Assembly (NCBI GenBank): GCA_910583965.1
Contig: CAJUAE010000001.1
Coordinates: forward strand, 62,001 to 126,000
From: an uncultured Lachnospiraceae bacterium
Lineage (GTDB): Bacteria > Bacillota > Clostridia > Lachnospirales > Lachnospiraceae
Direction of reading: 5' to 3'
DNA: 64,000 bases
Positions 42,208-50,491 of this stretch are shown here, piece after piece. The notes under the pieces are model-generated. The model was not told the origin of the DNA, did no database searches, and saw nothing but the letters and a program-made list of their open reading frames with translations. Position 1 is the first letter of the stretch; each line of letters starts with the position of its first letter. Position numbers and translations under genes: made by a program.

Positions 42208-43551
42208 ATGGAACTATTACGAGGAATGAGAGATAGACTTGATAAGTATGTAGACATAAATTCTGAAATTTGTGTTAATATGAGCACAATGGGTTCTGCA
42301 GTATATGATTTTTGTTGTTTTGGTATAGATAAGGAAGGCAAACTTTCCGATGACAGATATATGATATTTTACAATCAGTTAGTATCACCTGCTGACGAGA
42401 TTCGTTTTGTATTGGGAAGTAATTCTTCGGAATTTCGTATTCAATTAGCAAAGCTGCCAATGAGCATTGATAAGCTGGTATTCACGGTAAGTATTGATGG
42501 AAATGGTACGATGGGTCAGATTACAAAACACAATTTTCAGTTATCACAAAATAATGTGACTGAGATGGAAATGGAATTGCTAGGCACTGATTTCAATATG
42601 GAAAAGGCAATTATTTCTGTTGAGCTTTATCGGAAAGATGGATGGCGTATCGCTGCTGCTGCGAAGGGTTTTAATGGTGGTTTGTCAGCACTTTTAAAAT
42701 CTTTTGGTGGGGAGGAGATTTCATCAAGTGTTTCTGATACGAATTGTATAAGTGCATCACAAAAGCAGGAGAGCAAGACGGAAGATGAATTAACCCAGAA
42801 AGTTATGGGAAAGATCAGCTTATCAAAGGATAAAGTAAATCTTGAAAAGCATGTGGTCAATCTTAGTAAATGTATTGTTGATTTGGGGAAAAAGAGTGGT
42901 GTTGCTCTTGGCTCTACAAAGGCAAGAGTTGTTGTTGTTCTTGATTATAGTGGATCTATGAGCCGTCTTTACTTACAAGGGACAGTACAACACACAATCA
43001 ATAGGCTTGTTCCATTAGGTTTGACTTTTGACGATAATGGATCGATTGATATCTATTTGTTTCAGAATGACTTTATAAAATTAACAGATTTGACCCTTTC
43101 TAATTATGAAAATTATGTGCGGGATATTATACTGACCTCTGGTTACCGAATGGGTGGAACAAGCTATGCACCTGTACTCAGAGCGATTATAGAAGGTAAA
43201 ATTTGCCAAAGAACAGGATTTTTAGGATTTAATACTGAGATAAAGACAGAAAATGCGATCGTAAATGATAAAGAGACAACGTTTATTCTTTTTATTACAG
43301 ATGGTGAAAATTGTGACAGGGAAGAAACGAATCGAATTATTAAAAAGTCATCTGATATGAATGTGTTTATTCAATTTATAGGAATTGGGAATGAAAAATT
43401 TAAATATTTAAAGAGTCTTGATGAAATGTCTGGAAGAATAAGAGATAATACTGGTTTTGCAAAGATGGAGGATTTGGATAAGGCAGATGATAAGGAATTA
43501 TATACAAATGTTCTTGATCAGTTTGCAAAATGGTTGAAGGGATTACAATAA
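42208..43551 (+). CDS. TerD-like plus von Willebrand A domain protein (TerF-like)
   Basis: The N-terminal 150 residues have the TerD pattern: AVYDFCCFGIDKEGKLSDDR, MIFYNQLVSP, FVLGSNSSEFRIQLAKLPMSIDKLVFTVSIDG, with the calcium-binding Asp positions. After a Ser/Lys linker the C-terminal 200 residues form a vWA domain with an intact MIDAS: LDYSGSMS (about 250), a TSYAP Thr and FITDGEN (about 365). This is the TerF arrangement of tellurite/stress (ter) loci, but no other ter genes are near. The ATG has GGAG five bases before it. A role in stress or phage defence is known only by association for the family. Confidence 0.85.
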   Translation: MELLRGMRDRLDKYVDINSEICVNMSTMGSAVYDFCCFGIDKEGKLSDDRYMIFYNQLVSPADEIRFVLGSNSSEFRIQLAKLPMSIDKLVFTVSIDGNGTMGQITKHNFQLSQNNVTEMEMELLGTDFNMEKAIISVELYRKDGWRIAAAAKGFNGGLSALLKSFGGEEISSSVSDTNCISASQKQESKTEDELTQKVMGKISLSKDKVNLEKHVVNLSKCIVDLGKKSGVALGSTKARVVVVLDYSGSMSRLYLQGTVQHTINRLVPLGLTFDDNGSIDIYLFQNDFIKLTDLTLSNYENYVRDIILTSGYRMGGTSYAPVLRAIIEGKICQRTGFLGFNTEIKTENAIVNDKETTFILFITDGENCDREETNRIIKKSSDMNVFIQFIGIGNEKFKYLKSLDEMSGRIRDNTGFAKMEDLDKADDKELYTNVLDQFAKWLKGLQ

Positions 43552-43605
43552 GGATTCAATAAGAGTTGTTAACACTAAAAACAAACATATGTATAGGAGA
43601 TACCT

Positions 43606-44508
43606 ATGAATTACAATGAACTAAAATTTACAGATAATTTCATTTTCTGCAAAGTATTAGAGAATAATTTGGAGTTATGTAGACAACTTTTGGAGTTAAT
43701 ACTTAAAGTCAAGATAAAGAAAGTGATTTTTGCTGATAAAGAAAAGGTACTAGATATCACGCCTGATGGTAAAAGTGTTCGTCTTGATATTTATGTCGAG
43801 GACAATACTGGTACTGTGTATAATATTGAAATGCAAGTTGCACCAAAACGTAATTTGCCCAAAAGATCAAGATATTATCAAGGAATGATAGATCTAAATT
43901 CCATAGAAAAAGGCGCGAAGTATAATGCTTTAAAAAAGAGTTTTATAATTTTTATATGTATGTTTGATCCGTTTAACGAGGATTTACCTATATATACTTT
44001 TACAAACAGGTGCAAAGAAAAGTTACAATTAGAGCTTGGAGATGAAACAACGAAAGTATTTATAAATCCTTATGGTAATACAGAAGAACTATCGTCAGAT
44101 CTTAAGTTGTTTTTTGATTATCTTAAAGAAGAAATTGCTCAAAGTGAGTTTACCAAGATGATAGATATAGAAGTGGAAAAGGTAAGACAAAACAAGGAAT
44201 GGAGGCGTGAATATATGACATGGATATCAGAACTTGAAGAATCAAAAGAGGAAGCAAGAGAAGAAGGAAGGGAAGAAGGAAGGGAAGAAGGAAGGGAAGA
44301 AGGAAGGGAAGAAGGAGAACTTCTACATTTAATTAAAACTATTTATAAGAAAATGTTAAAGAGCAAGACGAACGACGAAATTGCAGATGAAGTTGAAGAA
44401 AGTATCGAAACAATTGAACAGATTAAGCAAGTAATTATAGCATATAAGAGAGATCATAAGAACGAAGAATTTAACGCTGGTAAAGTGTTAGAATATTACA
44501 AAAAATAG
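43606..44508 (+). CDS. Rpn/PD-(D/E)XK nuclease family transposase-like protein
   Basis: It begins NELKFTDNFIFCKVLEN and contains VRLDIYVEDNTGTVYNIEMQ (about 65-84), with the Asp and Glu-x-Gln of the PD-(D/E)XK nuclease core, then YYQGMIDL. This is the Rpn (recombination-promoting nuclease, formerly transposase_31 / PD-(D/E)XK transposase) family, widespread in Lachnospiraceae and now linked to phage defence in E. coli. The C-terminus is a long charged helix with five REEG units in tandem (12-base DNA repeats at 44257). AGGAG precedes the ATG. It follows the TerD-vWA gene by 55 bases. Confidence 0.87.
   Translation: MNYNELKFTDNFIFCKVLENNLELCRQLLELILKVKIKKVIFADKEKVLDITPDGKSVRLDIYVEDNTGTVYNIEMQVAPKRNLPKRSRYYQGMIDLNSIEKGAKYNALKKSFIIFICMFDPFNEDLPIYTFTNRCKEKLQLELGDETTKVFINPYGNTEELSSDLKLFFDYLKEEIAQSEFTKMIDIEVEKVRQNKEWRREYMTWISELEESKEEAREEGREEGREEGREEGREEGELLHLIKTIYKKMLKSKTNDEIADEVEESIETIEQIKQVIIAYKRDHKNEEFNAGKVLEYYKK
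44257..44316 (+). repeat. Tandem 12-base repeat, five units, inside the Rpn-like gene
   Basis: The unit AGGGAAGAAGGA occurs four times exactly, preceded by one copy with AGA in place of AGG. Each unit encodes Arg-Glu-Glu-Gly and keeps frame, so copy-number change by slippage would lengthen or shorten a charged helix without breaking the gene. Confidence 0.9.
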
Positions 44509-44531
44509 ATGTATTGATTTTTGTAATAAAT

Positions 44532-44666
44532 TAAGAAGTGCTTCTAATCACTCACAGCAGAGGTTGCTTTGCGAAAGTGTTAAGTTTCACGCCGAAAAAC
44601 GCCAAAGACAGGCGTTTTTCATTTTGATTTGAGGTCCGTTAAACAGGCGAATGGGAGTTTGAATGT
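44532..44666. repeat. Modular hairpin repeat, degenerate copy D
   Basis: It lies in the roughly 350-base gap before the lactonase gene. AGAAGTGCTTCTAATCACTC, then CAGCAGAGGTTGCTTTGCG, then TTTCAC follow the long-stem module of copy C with several changes that weaken the stem. A perfect hairpin GAAAAACGCC/GGCGTTTTTC follows, then GATTTGAGGTCCG and ATGGGAGTT as in the other copies. The rest of the gap is AT-rich with a TATAAT near 44808. Confidence 0.65.
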
Positions 44667-44859
44667 AGTAAATAAAGAAAAATGGTTATATAGATTTATT
44701 TGATGTGTAAAATAGATAGCTTCGTCTATCTAAGGATTGAAGTCTTCTGTAAAATATCTAAAAAAATAATTAACAAAAGCGTTCTCTTGTGATAAAATAT
44801 TGGTATATAATTTAATTATAATAAAATTTATATAAATGTGTAAACAGGAGGAAAACAGC

Positions 44860-45915
44860 ATGGCAGAAAAGAAATGTGTAGCTTATGTATCAACATATAC
44901 TATGGGCGATAAACATGGCATTAAAATTTATGATGTTGATATGGAACATGGGCGTTTTGAGGAGAAAGGTGAAGTACACATTACCAATTCTTCATACGTC
45001 ACAATCTCACACAACCGAAAGTATCTTTATGCAATAACGGATACAGGTGTTTCTAGCTATAAGATTTTGCCAGATGGAAATTTGGAGTTTGTAAACACCG
45101 CTTCGACAAACAGCATGAGAGGATGTTATCTCTCTACAGATTATGAGGACAAGTTCTTATTTTGTGCGGGATATCATGATGGGAAAATCACAGTGTTACA
45201 TCTGGATTCCAGCACAGGGGCTGTGGATGCTATCACAGACGAAGTATTTCATAGAGGACTTGGAAGTATTGCGGAAAGAAGCTATCGGCCGCATATTAGC
45301 TGTGTGAAAATGACAAGAGATAATAAGTATCTCTGTGCGGCAGACCTTGGGATTGACTATGTAAATATTTATCGTCTGGATCATGACAGAGGAGTTTTAC
45401 GACAAGTAGATATTATTCGATGTGATATCGATTCTGCACCACGACATTTAAAATTCTCAGAAGATGGACGTTTTTTGTATATTGTAAGTGAGATGAAGAA
45501 CTGTATTGATGTATATGAATATCATGAGGAGGACAATGTGCCATTTTTTGACCTGATTCAGACAATTCCTACATCGGATAAGTTTGAATATAAGGGAGTG
45601 GCAGCAAGTGCTTTAAATATTTCTTTTGATGGTAGATATATTATTACCTCCACAGCAGGTGACAATTGTGTTTCGTTGTTTGAGATTAATCAGAAAACAG
45701 GGGAACTAACTAAATTGTTTTATCTGCCAGTTAGTGGAGAGTATCCAAAGGATGCAGCACTCTTTCCAGATAATAAGCATCTGGTAAGTTTAAATCATGA
45801 ATCAAATACAATGACCTTTTTTAGAGTAAATTATGAAGAAAATTATATGGTAATGAATGGAAAAGAGCTTGAGATTAATCAGGCGAATTGCATTATATTC
45901 CATGAACTTTCATAA
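44860..45915 (+). CDS. Lactonase family beta-propeller protein (6-phosphogluconolactonase-like)
   Basis: This 351-residue soluble protein is built of repeated four-strand blades (YVTISHNRKYLYAITDTG, HLKFSEDGRFLYIVSEMKN, ALNISFDGRYIITSTAGDN, DAALFPDNKHLVSLNHESN), the pattern of the YkgB/Pgl seven-bladed lactonase family. RPHISCVKMTRDNKYLCAADLG holds the His/Asp positions. Likely activity is hydrolysis of 6-phosphogluconolactone or a similar lactone; many members are untested. GGAGG lies eight bases before the chosen ATG; an ATG at 44836 is in frame but has no good site. Confidence 0.85.
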   Translation: MAEKKCVAYVSTYTMGDKHGIKIYDVDMEHGRFEEKGEVHITNSSYVTISHNRKYLYAITDTGVSSYKILPDGNLEFVNTASTNSMRGCYLSTDYEDKFLFCAGYHDGKITVLHLDSSTGAVDAITDEVFHRGLGSIAERSYRPHISCVKMTRDNKYLCAADLGIDYVNIYRLDHDRGVLRQVDIIRCDIDSAPRHLKFSEDGRFLYIVSEMKNCIDVYEYHEEDNVPFFDLIQTIPTSDKFEYKGVAASALNISFDGRYIITSTAGDNCVSLFEINQKTGELTKLFYLPVSGEYPKDAALFPDNKHLVSLNHESNTMTFFRVNYEENYMVMNGKELEINQANCIIFHELS

Positions 45916-45933
45916 TGAATAATACTTCTGCAG

Positions 45934-45954
45934 AAAGTGGCTTTAGGCCACTTT
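45934..45954 (+). terminator. Rho-independent terminator of the lactonase gene
   Basis: AAAGTGGC-TTTAG-GCCACTTT followed by TTT, 18 bases after the stop codon. Confidence 0.88.
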
Positions 45955-46005
45955 TTTGGCACACAGACGCGGAAAGGAACGATGCAGCAAAAGCTGATCG
46001 CGTCC

Positions 46006-46033
46006 GAGCAGGGAAGATAGACTTTCCCTGCTC
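46006..46033. terminator. Second hairpin between lactonase and aroC
   Basis: GAGCAGGGAA and TTCCCTGCTC, exact 10-bp arms with an 8-base loop, lie between converging genes. A wider pairing GACGCG/CGCGTC sits just before it. There is no T-run, but the position suits the end of aroC on the minus strand. Confidence 0.5.
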
Positions 46034-46071
46034 AATTGTATAGACTTGTATAGAGAAAAAGATCTTTAATA

Positions 46072-47184
46072 TTACGAATAAAAATTTTTTATCTTGTCTA
46101 CTCTGGCAGTCATATTTTGTAATAACATATCTAACACTGTGACTGCTGTCATTGACTCTACGACGACAACAGCTCTTGGAACAATAATTGGGTCGTGTCT
46201 TCCTTTGATTTGGATTGTAATTTCCTCTCCATTTTTATTAATTGTATCTTGCTTCTGAAAAATGGATGGAGTAGGTTTGAAATAGGCCCTTAGAATAAGT
46301 TCCGAACCGTCACTGATACCACCTAGGACTCCTCCTGCATGATTTGTGGTTTTGATTACAGAAGAACCATTTATCCGAAAATGATCATTGTTAGAAGAAC
46401 CATTTGCAGACGCAGCTTTGATGCCATCGCCAATCTCGAATGCTTTTACGGCGCCGATTGACAGGATTGCTTTCGCAAGGTTGGCATCTAATTTTTCAAA
46501 GACGGGTTCCCCGATTCCCGCAGGTAGATTAACGACACGACAGGCAATAATTCCGCCTGCAGAGTCTAATTTTTCCATACATTCTTTTAAATAAGCTTCT
46601 GCTTTGCGTGAAGTATCTTTGTCTGGCATACCTGTTGGATTATTTCTGGCTTCGTCAATATCAATACAATTTAAGGGACGTTCTGGATTTGGTATTTCAA
46701 TTGGACCGATTGCCTGCGTGTAAGCAGAAATTGTAATACCGAGTTCGAGCAGAAGTTTTGACGCGATAGCACCTGCTGCAACACGCCCAATCGTTTCGCG
46801 CCCAGAGGAGCGTCCGCCTCCGCGATAGTCTCTAAATCCGTATTTTTGATCGAAGGTATAGTCTGCGTGTCCAGGGCGGTAGTAGGATGCAATCTCACTA
46901 TAGTCAGCAGATCTTTGCGCGGTATTTTGCACAACCATAGAGATAGGAGTGCCAGTTGTTTTTCCTTCAAAGATACCAGAGAGAATTTCAACGTTGTCCG
47001 ATTCTTTTCTTTGCGTTGTAAAACGAGAGGAACCAGGTTTTCGTCGGTCAAGAAAAGATTGGATGTCCATTTCATTTAAGGCAAGACCAGCCGGACAGCC
47101 ATCAACCACAACACCAATTCCAGAGCCATGGGATTCTCCCCAAGTAGTGATTTTAAATATATTTCCAAATGTTGAACCTGACAT
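46072..47184 (-). CDS. aroC: Chorismate synthase
   Basis: This 370-residue FMN-dependent enzyme makes chorismate from EPSP, the last common step of aromatic synthesis. GESHGSGIGVVVDGCPAG near residue 16, the RPGHADYTFDQKYGFRDYRGGGRSSGRETIGRVAAGA region (103-140) and DPIIVPRAVVVVESM near the end are all diagnostic. AAAGGA precedes the ATG. It is a lone gene facing away from tgt, with no other shikimate genes in the window. Confidence 0.95.
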   Translation of the reverse strand: MSGSTFGNIFKITTWGESHGSGIGVVVDGCPAGLALNEMDIQSFLDRRKPGSSRFTTQRKESDNVEILSGIFEGKTTGTPISMVVQNTAQRSADYSEIASYYRPGHADYTFDQKYGFRDYRGGGRSSGRETIGRVAAGAIASKLLLELGITISAYTQAIGPIEIPNPERPLNCIDIDEARNNPTGMPDKDTSRKAEAYLKECMEKLDSAGGIIACRVVNLPAGIGEPVFEKLDANLAKAILSIGAVKAFEIGDGIKAASANGSSNNDHFRINGSSVIKTTNHAGGVLGGISDGSELILRAYFKPTPSIFQKQDTINKNGEEITIQIKGRHDPIIVPRAVVVVESMTAVTVLDMLLQNMTARVDKIKNFYS

Positions 47185-47441
47185 AATTGATTTTTCCTTT
47201 CAATTTTTAAAGATTTAAAGATGTTATTAGTATTTTGGGTATGGTGTGTGCATGAGTAGAAGATTCAGTTTTTCTACTCAATTTTATCTTGTAAGAATTT
47301 TGTCGCAACAAATATTATAAATGTAAAATGCACAAAAATCAAGAAGTAGTATTTTTCTATAATTCCTAATGCAAAATTGGAAAGAGTATGTTATGATGGA
47401 ACAGATATAATGAGATGGTAGTTTTTGAGGAGTTGAAATGG

Positions 47442-48578
47442 ATGTATAAATTGTTGAAACAAGAAGGACGTGCTAAGCGCGCAGAAGTCACAACAGTTCA
47501 TGGCGTGATTCAGACGCCAGTATTTATGAATGTCGGTACTGTAGCTGCGATTAAAGGGGCAGTATCAACAGCAGATTTAGAAGATATTGGTACACAAGTA
47601 GAATTGTCTAACACCTATCATCTTCATGTTAGAACAGGAGATGAGGCAATTAAGAAGCTTGGTGGCTTGCATAAGTTTATGTCATGGAAGAAACCGATTT
47701 TGACGGATTCTGGTGGATTCCAAGTCTTTTCGCTCGCAGGACTTCGCAGGATTAAAGAGGAGGGAGTTTACTTTAACTCTCATATAGATGGAAGAAAGAT
47801 TTTTATGGGACCAGAGGAGAGTATGCGTATTCAATCCAATCTCGCTTCCACAATTGCAATGGCCTTTGATGAGTGCCCACCTAGCAAGGCAGATCGAAAG
47901 TATGTTGAAAATTCTGTTGCGCGTACAACACGTTGGCTTGAGCGGTGTAAAACTGAGATGCATAGGCTGAATGAACAAGAGGATACAATTAATAGAAATC
48001 AATTATTGTTTGGCATTAATCAGGGAGCAATCTATGCAGATATTCGTATTGAACATGCGAAGCGAATTTCTGAGATGGATTTGGATGGATATGCAGTGGG
48101 CGGATTGGCTGTTGGTGAGACGCATGAAGAAATGTATTATATTTTAGAGGAAACGGTTCCATATTTGCCAAAGGACAAGCCAACTTATCTGATGGGAGTA
48201 GGTACACCCGCAAATATTTTGGAAGGAGTAGAGCGTGGTATTGATTTTTTTGATTGCGTGTATCCAACTAGAAATGGGCGTCATGGACATTTGTATACAA
48301 ACAATGGAAAAATCAATCTGTTTAATGCAAAGTATGAATTGGATTCTAGACCGATTGAAGAAGGCTGTGGTTGTCCTGCTTGTCAAAGATATTCGAGGGC
48401 TTATATCCGTCATTTGCTAAAGGCAAAGGAAATGCTTGGTTTGCGGTTGTGTGTATTGCATAATTTATATTTCTACAATACGATGATGACGGAAATTAGA
48501 GATGCGCTTGATGCAGGGGAGTTTGCCTCCTATAAAAAACGTAAATTGGAAGGGATACAGGCAAATGGAAATGTGTGA
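47442..48578 (+). CDS. tgt: Queuine tRNA-ribosyltransferase
   Basis: This enzyme swaps guanine 34 of Asp/Asn/His/Tyr tRNAs for preQ1 on the way to queuosine. The catalytic Asp is in ILTDSGGFQVFSLAG (about 88), the nucleophile in DFFDCVYPTRNGRHG (about 265), and the zinc site in CGCPACQRYSRAYIRHL (about 308). The 378-residue length is normal. GAGGAG lies nine bases before the ATG; a start 27 bases earlier is less good. yajC follows, the usual order. Confidence 0.95.
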   Translation: MYKLLKQEGRAKRAEVTTVHGVIQTPVFMNVGTVAAIKGAVSTADLEDIGTQVELSNTYHLHVRTGDEAIKKLGGLHKFMSWKKPILTDSGGFQVFSLAGLRRIKEEGVYFNSHIDGRKIFMGPEESMRIQSNLASTIAMAFDECPPSKADRKYVENSVARTTRWLERCKTEMHRLNEQEDTINRNQLLFGINQGAIYADIRIEHAKRISEMDLDGYAVGGLAVGETHEEMYYILEETVPYLPKDKPTYLMGVGTPANILEGVERGIDFFDCVYPTRNGRHGHLYTNNGKINLFNAKYELDSRPIEEGCGCPACQRYSRAYIRHLLKAKEMLGLRLCVLHNLYFYNTMMTEIRDALDAGEFASYKKRKLEGIQANGNV

Positions 48579-48813
48579 AAGAGTATGATTTTAGTAGCAT
48601 TATAACAATGAAATTAATTAATTGTGAGTGTTACAATAATCGTTATTATATTTTACTTGCTTATAAATATATTTGGACAGCGTTTTATAAATATTTTACT
48701 TGAAGTATTGGAAATTATTGTGTATGATATATACTATGTGTTTGACATAAGGGAATGCAACAGTAAATATTATGAGGTAGTTCCCAACGGCGATATAGGA
48801 GGAAAAGTTAGAT

Positions 48814-49140
48814 ATGAATTTATTGTTGACAGAAGGAGATGCAATGGCAGCAGGACAAGGAGCTGCAAGTATGATATCACTGGTTGTAATGGTGGTATTT
48901 TGGTTTGGAATTATGTATTTTCTAATGATTCGTCCTCAGAGAAAGGAGCAGAAGAAAAAGGCTGCTCTTGTCAATTCGGTGGAGGTTGGTGACAGTATTC
49001 TAACTACCAGCGGATTTTATGGCATGGTGATCGATGTCACAGATGAGGATGTTATTGTAGAGTTTGGCAGTAATAAAAATTGCCGTATTCCTATGAAGAA
49101 GGCAGCAATCGAGCAGGTTGAGAAGCCAGACAGCGAATAG
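48814..49140 (+). CDS. yajC: Preprotein translocase subunit YajC
   Basis: It has one membrane helix (ISLVVMVVFWFGIMYFLMI) followed by RPQRKEQKKK and then VGDSILTTSGFYGMVIDV, the YajC pattern. It works with SecDF in protein export. At 108 residues it is normal; a few extra residues (MNLLLTEGDAMAAGQG) lie before the helix. AGGAGG precedes the ATG. The tgt-yajC order is conserved widely. A terminator follows. Confidence 0.93.
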   Translation: MNLLLTEGDAMAAGQGAASMISLVVMVVFWFGIMYFLMIRPQRKEQKKKAALVNSVEVGDSILTTSGFYGMVIDVTDEDVIVEFGSNKNCRIPMKKAAIEQVEKPDSE

Positions 49141-49151
49141 AATTATGATTT

Positions 49152-49186
49152 AAAAAAGTCTCCAAGGATATCAGGGAGATTTTTTT
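49152..49186 (+). terminator. Rho-independent terminator of yajC
   Basis: AAAAAAGTCTCC and GGAGATTTTTTT around an 11-base loop, with a long T-run. Confidence 0.88.
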
Positions 49187-49240
49187 ATGTAATCTTGTTG
49201 AAATTTTCTGTCGAATGTAATATGATTGAGTATGTGTATA

Positions 49241-49345
49241 TTTATTCCGGCGAGTAATGAGCTGAGTGGCTGCGAAGCGGACATTTGGTGAATGCTGCAA
49301 GGGTCTAATATCTTGCAGTTTGCGCAAGGGTGTTGACTGAAAGGA
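49241..49345. repeat. Extragenic repeat (copy 2, matching 1220)
   Basis: TTTATTCCGGCGAGTAATGA, then GCTGAGTGG, then TGCGAAGCGGACATTTGGTG resemble the sequence from 1220 base for base at about 75 percent. The downstream parts differ: here CTGCAAGGGTCTAATATCTTGCAG forms the hairpin. It precedes leuB and may be in its leader. Confidence 0.6.
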
Positions 49346-49388
49346 TGGAATGCAGCGAAAAACCATTCAAGGAAAGGGAGATAAAGGC

Positions 49389-50489
49389 ATGAATTTGAAT
49401 ATTGTTTGTATACCTGGTGACGGAATTGGACCAGAAATTGTTACAGAAGCGAAGAAAGTACTAGATCAAGTTGCTAAAAAATATGGTCACAGTATTTCGT
49501 ATAAAGATATTTTGATGGGTGGCGCATCGATTGATGCTTGTGGGGAACCACTTACAGATGAGGCGATTGCTACAGCAAAAGCAGCAGATGCTGTTTTGAT
49601 GGGATCGATTGGTGGAAATACTTCAACATCACCCTGGTATAAGTTGCCGCCACATTTAAGACCAGAGGCAGGACTTTTGAAATTAAGAAAGTCTTTAAAT
49701 TTGTTTGCAAATTTAAGACCAGCTTATTTATATGAAGATTTAAAAGAAGCATGTCCGTTGCGGGACGATATTATTGGTAGCGGATTTGATATGATGATTA
49801 TGCGAGAACTTACAGGTGGATTGTATTTTGGAGAGCGCAGCACAAAAGAGGTGGATGGTGTTGTCACAGCAATCGATACATTGGCATACACAGAAAATGA
49901 GATTCGACGTATTGCTATTAAAGGTTTTGAGATTGCAATGAAACGCCGAAAAAAAGTGACTAGTGTCGATAAGGCAAATGTACTTGATTCTTCTCGGCTT
50001 TGGAGAAAAGTGGTGGAGGAAGTTGCAAAGGATTATCCAGAAGTCACATTGGAGCATATGCTTGTCGATAACTGTGCAATGCAACTTGTGAAGGACCCAA
50101 AACAATTTGATGTGATTTTGACAGAAAATATGTTTGGTGATATTCTTTCAGACGAAGCAAGTATGGTCACAGGGTCTATTGGTATGTTGTCTTCAGCAAG
50201 TTTAAATGATACAAAATTTGGACTTTATGAGCCGAGTGGTGGTTCTGCACCAGACATTGCAGGAAAAGGAATTGCAAATCCAATTGCGACAATTTTAAGT
50301 GCAGCAATGATGCTTCGCTATTCGTTTGATTTGGATAAAGAAGCAGATGCTATTGAGGCAGCAGTGAAAAAAGTGCTTCAGGACGGTTATCGCACAATTG
50401 ATATTATGCCACAGGAAGAACGAAAACATGCGAGCGTAAAGCAGGTTGGAACAGCGGAAATGGGAGATTTGATTGTGAGGGGGATTTAA
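49389..50489 (+). CDS. leuB: 3-isopropylmalate dehydrogenase
   Basis: This enzyme oxidises and decarboxylates 3-isopropylmalate with NAD+ in leucine synthesis. It begins IVCIPGDGIGPEIVTEAKKV, has NLRPAYLYEDLKEACPLRDD (a leuB rather than icd feature), MIMRELTGGLYFGER and the late GLYEPSGGSAPDIAGKGIANP. The 366-residue length is normal. GGGAG lies before the ATG. It is the first of three branched-chain genes; leuA, leuCD, ilvC and ilvN are not here. Confidence 0.95.
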   Translation: MNLNIVCIPGDGIGPEIVTEAKKVLDQVAKKYGHSISYKDILMGGASIDACGEPLTDEAIATAKAADAVLMGSIGGNTSTSPWYKLPPHLRPEAGLLKLRKSLNLFANLRPAYLYEDLKEACPLRDDIIGSGFDMMIMRELTGGLYFGERSTKEVDGVVTAIDTLAYTENEIRRIAIKGFEIAMKRRKKVTSVDKANVLDSSRLWRKVVEEVAKDYPEVTLEHMLVDNCAMQLVKDPKQFDVILTENMFGDILSDEASMVTGSIGMLSSASLNDTKFGLYEPSGGSAPDIAGKGIANPIATILSAAMMLRYSFDLDKEADAIEAAVKKVLQDGYRTIDIMPQEERKHASVKQVGTAEMGDLIVRGI

Positions 50490-50491
50490 GA

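Noticed and set aside
43606..44508. Rpn-like gene as an active insertion sequence
   Set aside because: The transposase-like name of the family is historical; no inverted terminal repeats or target duplications of IS type bracket the gene.
48624..48992. 122-residue plus-strand frame overlapping yajC
   Set aside because: It overlaps yajC in another frame, has no ribosome site, and the yajC call is clear.
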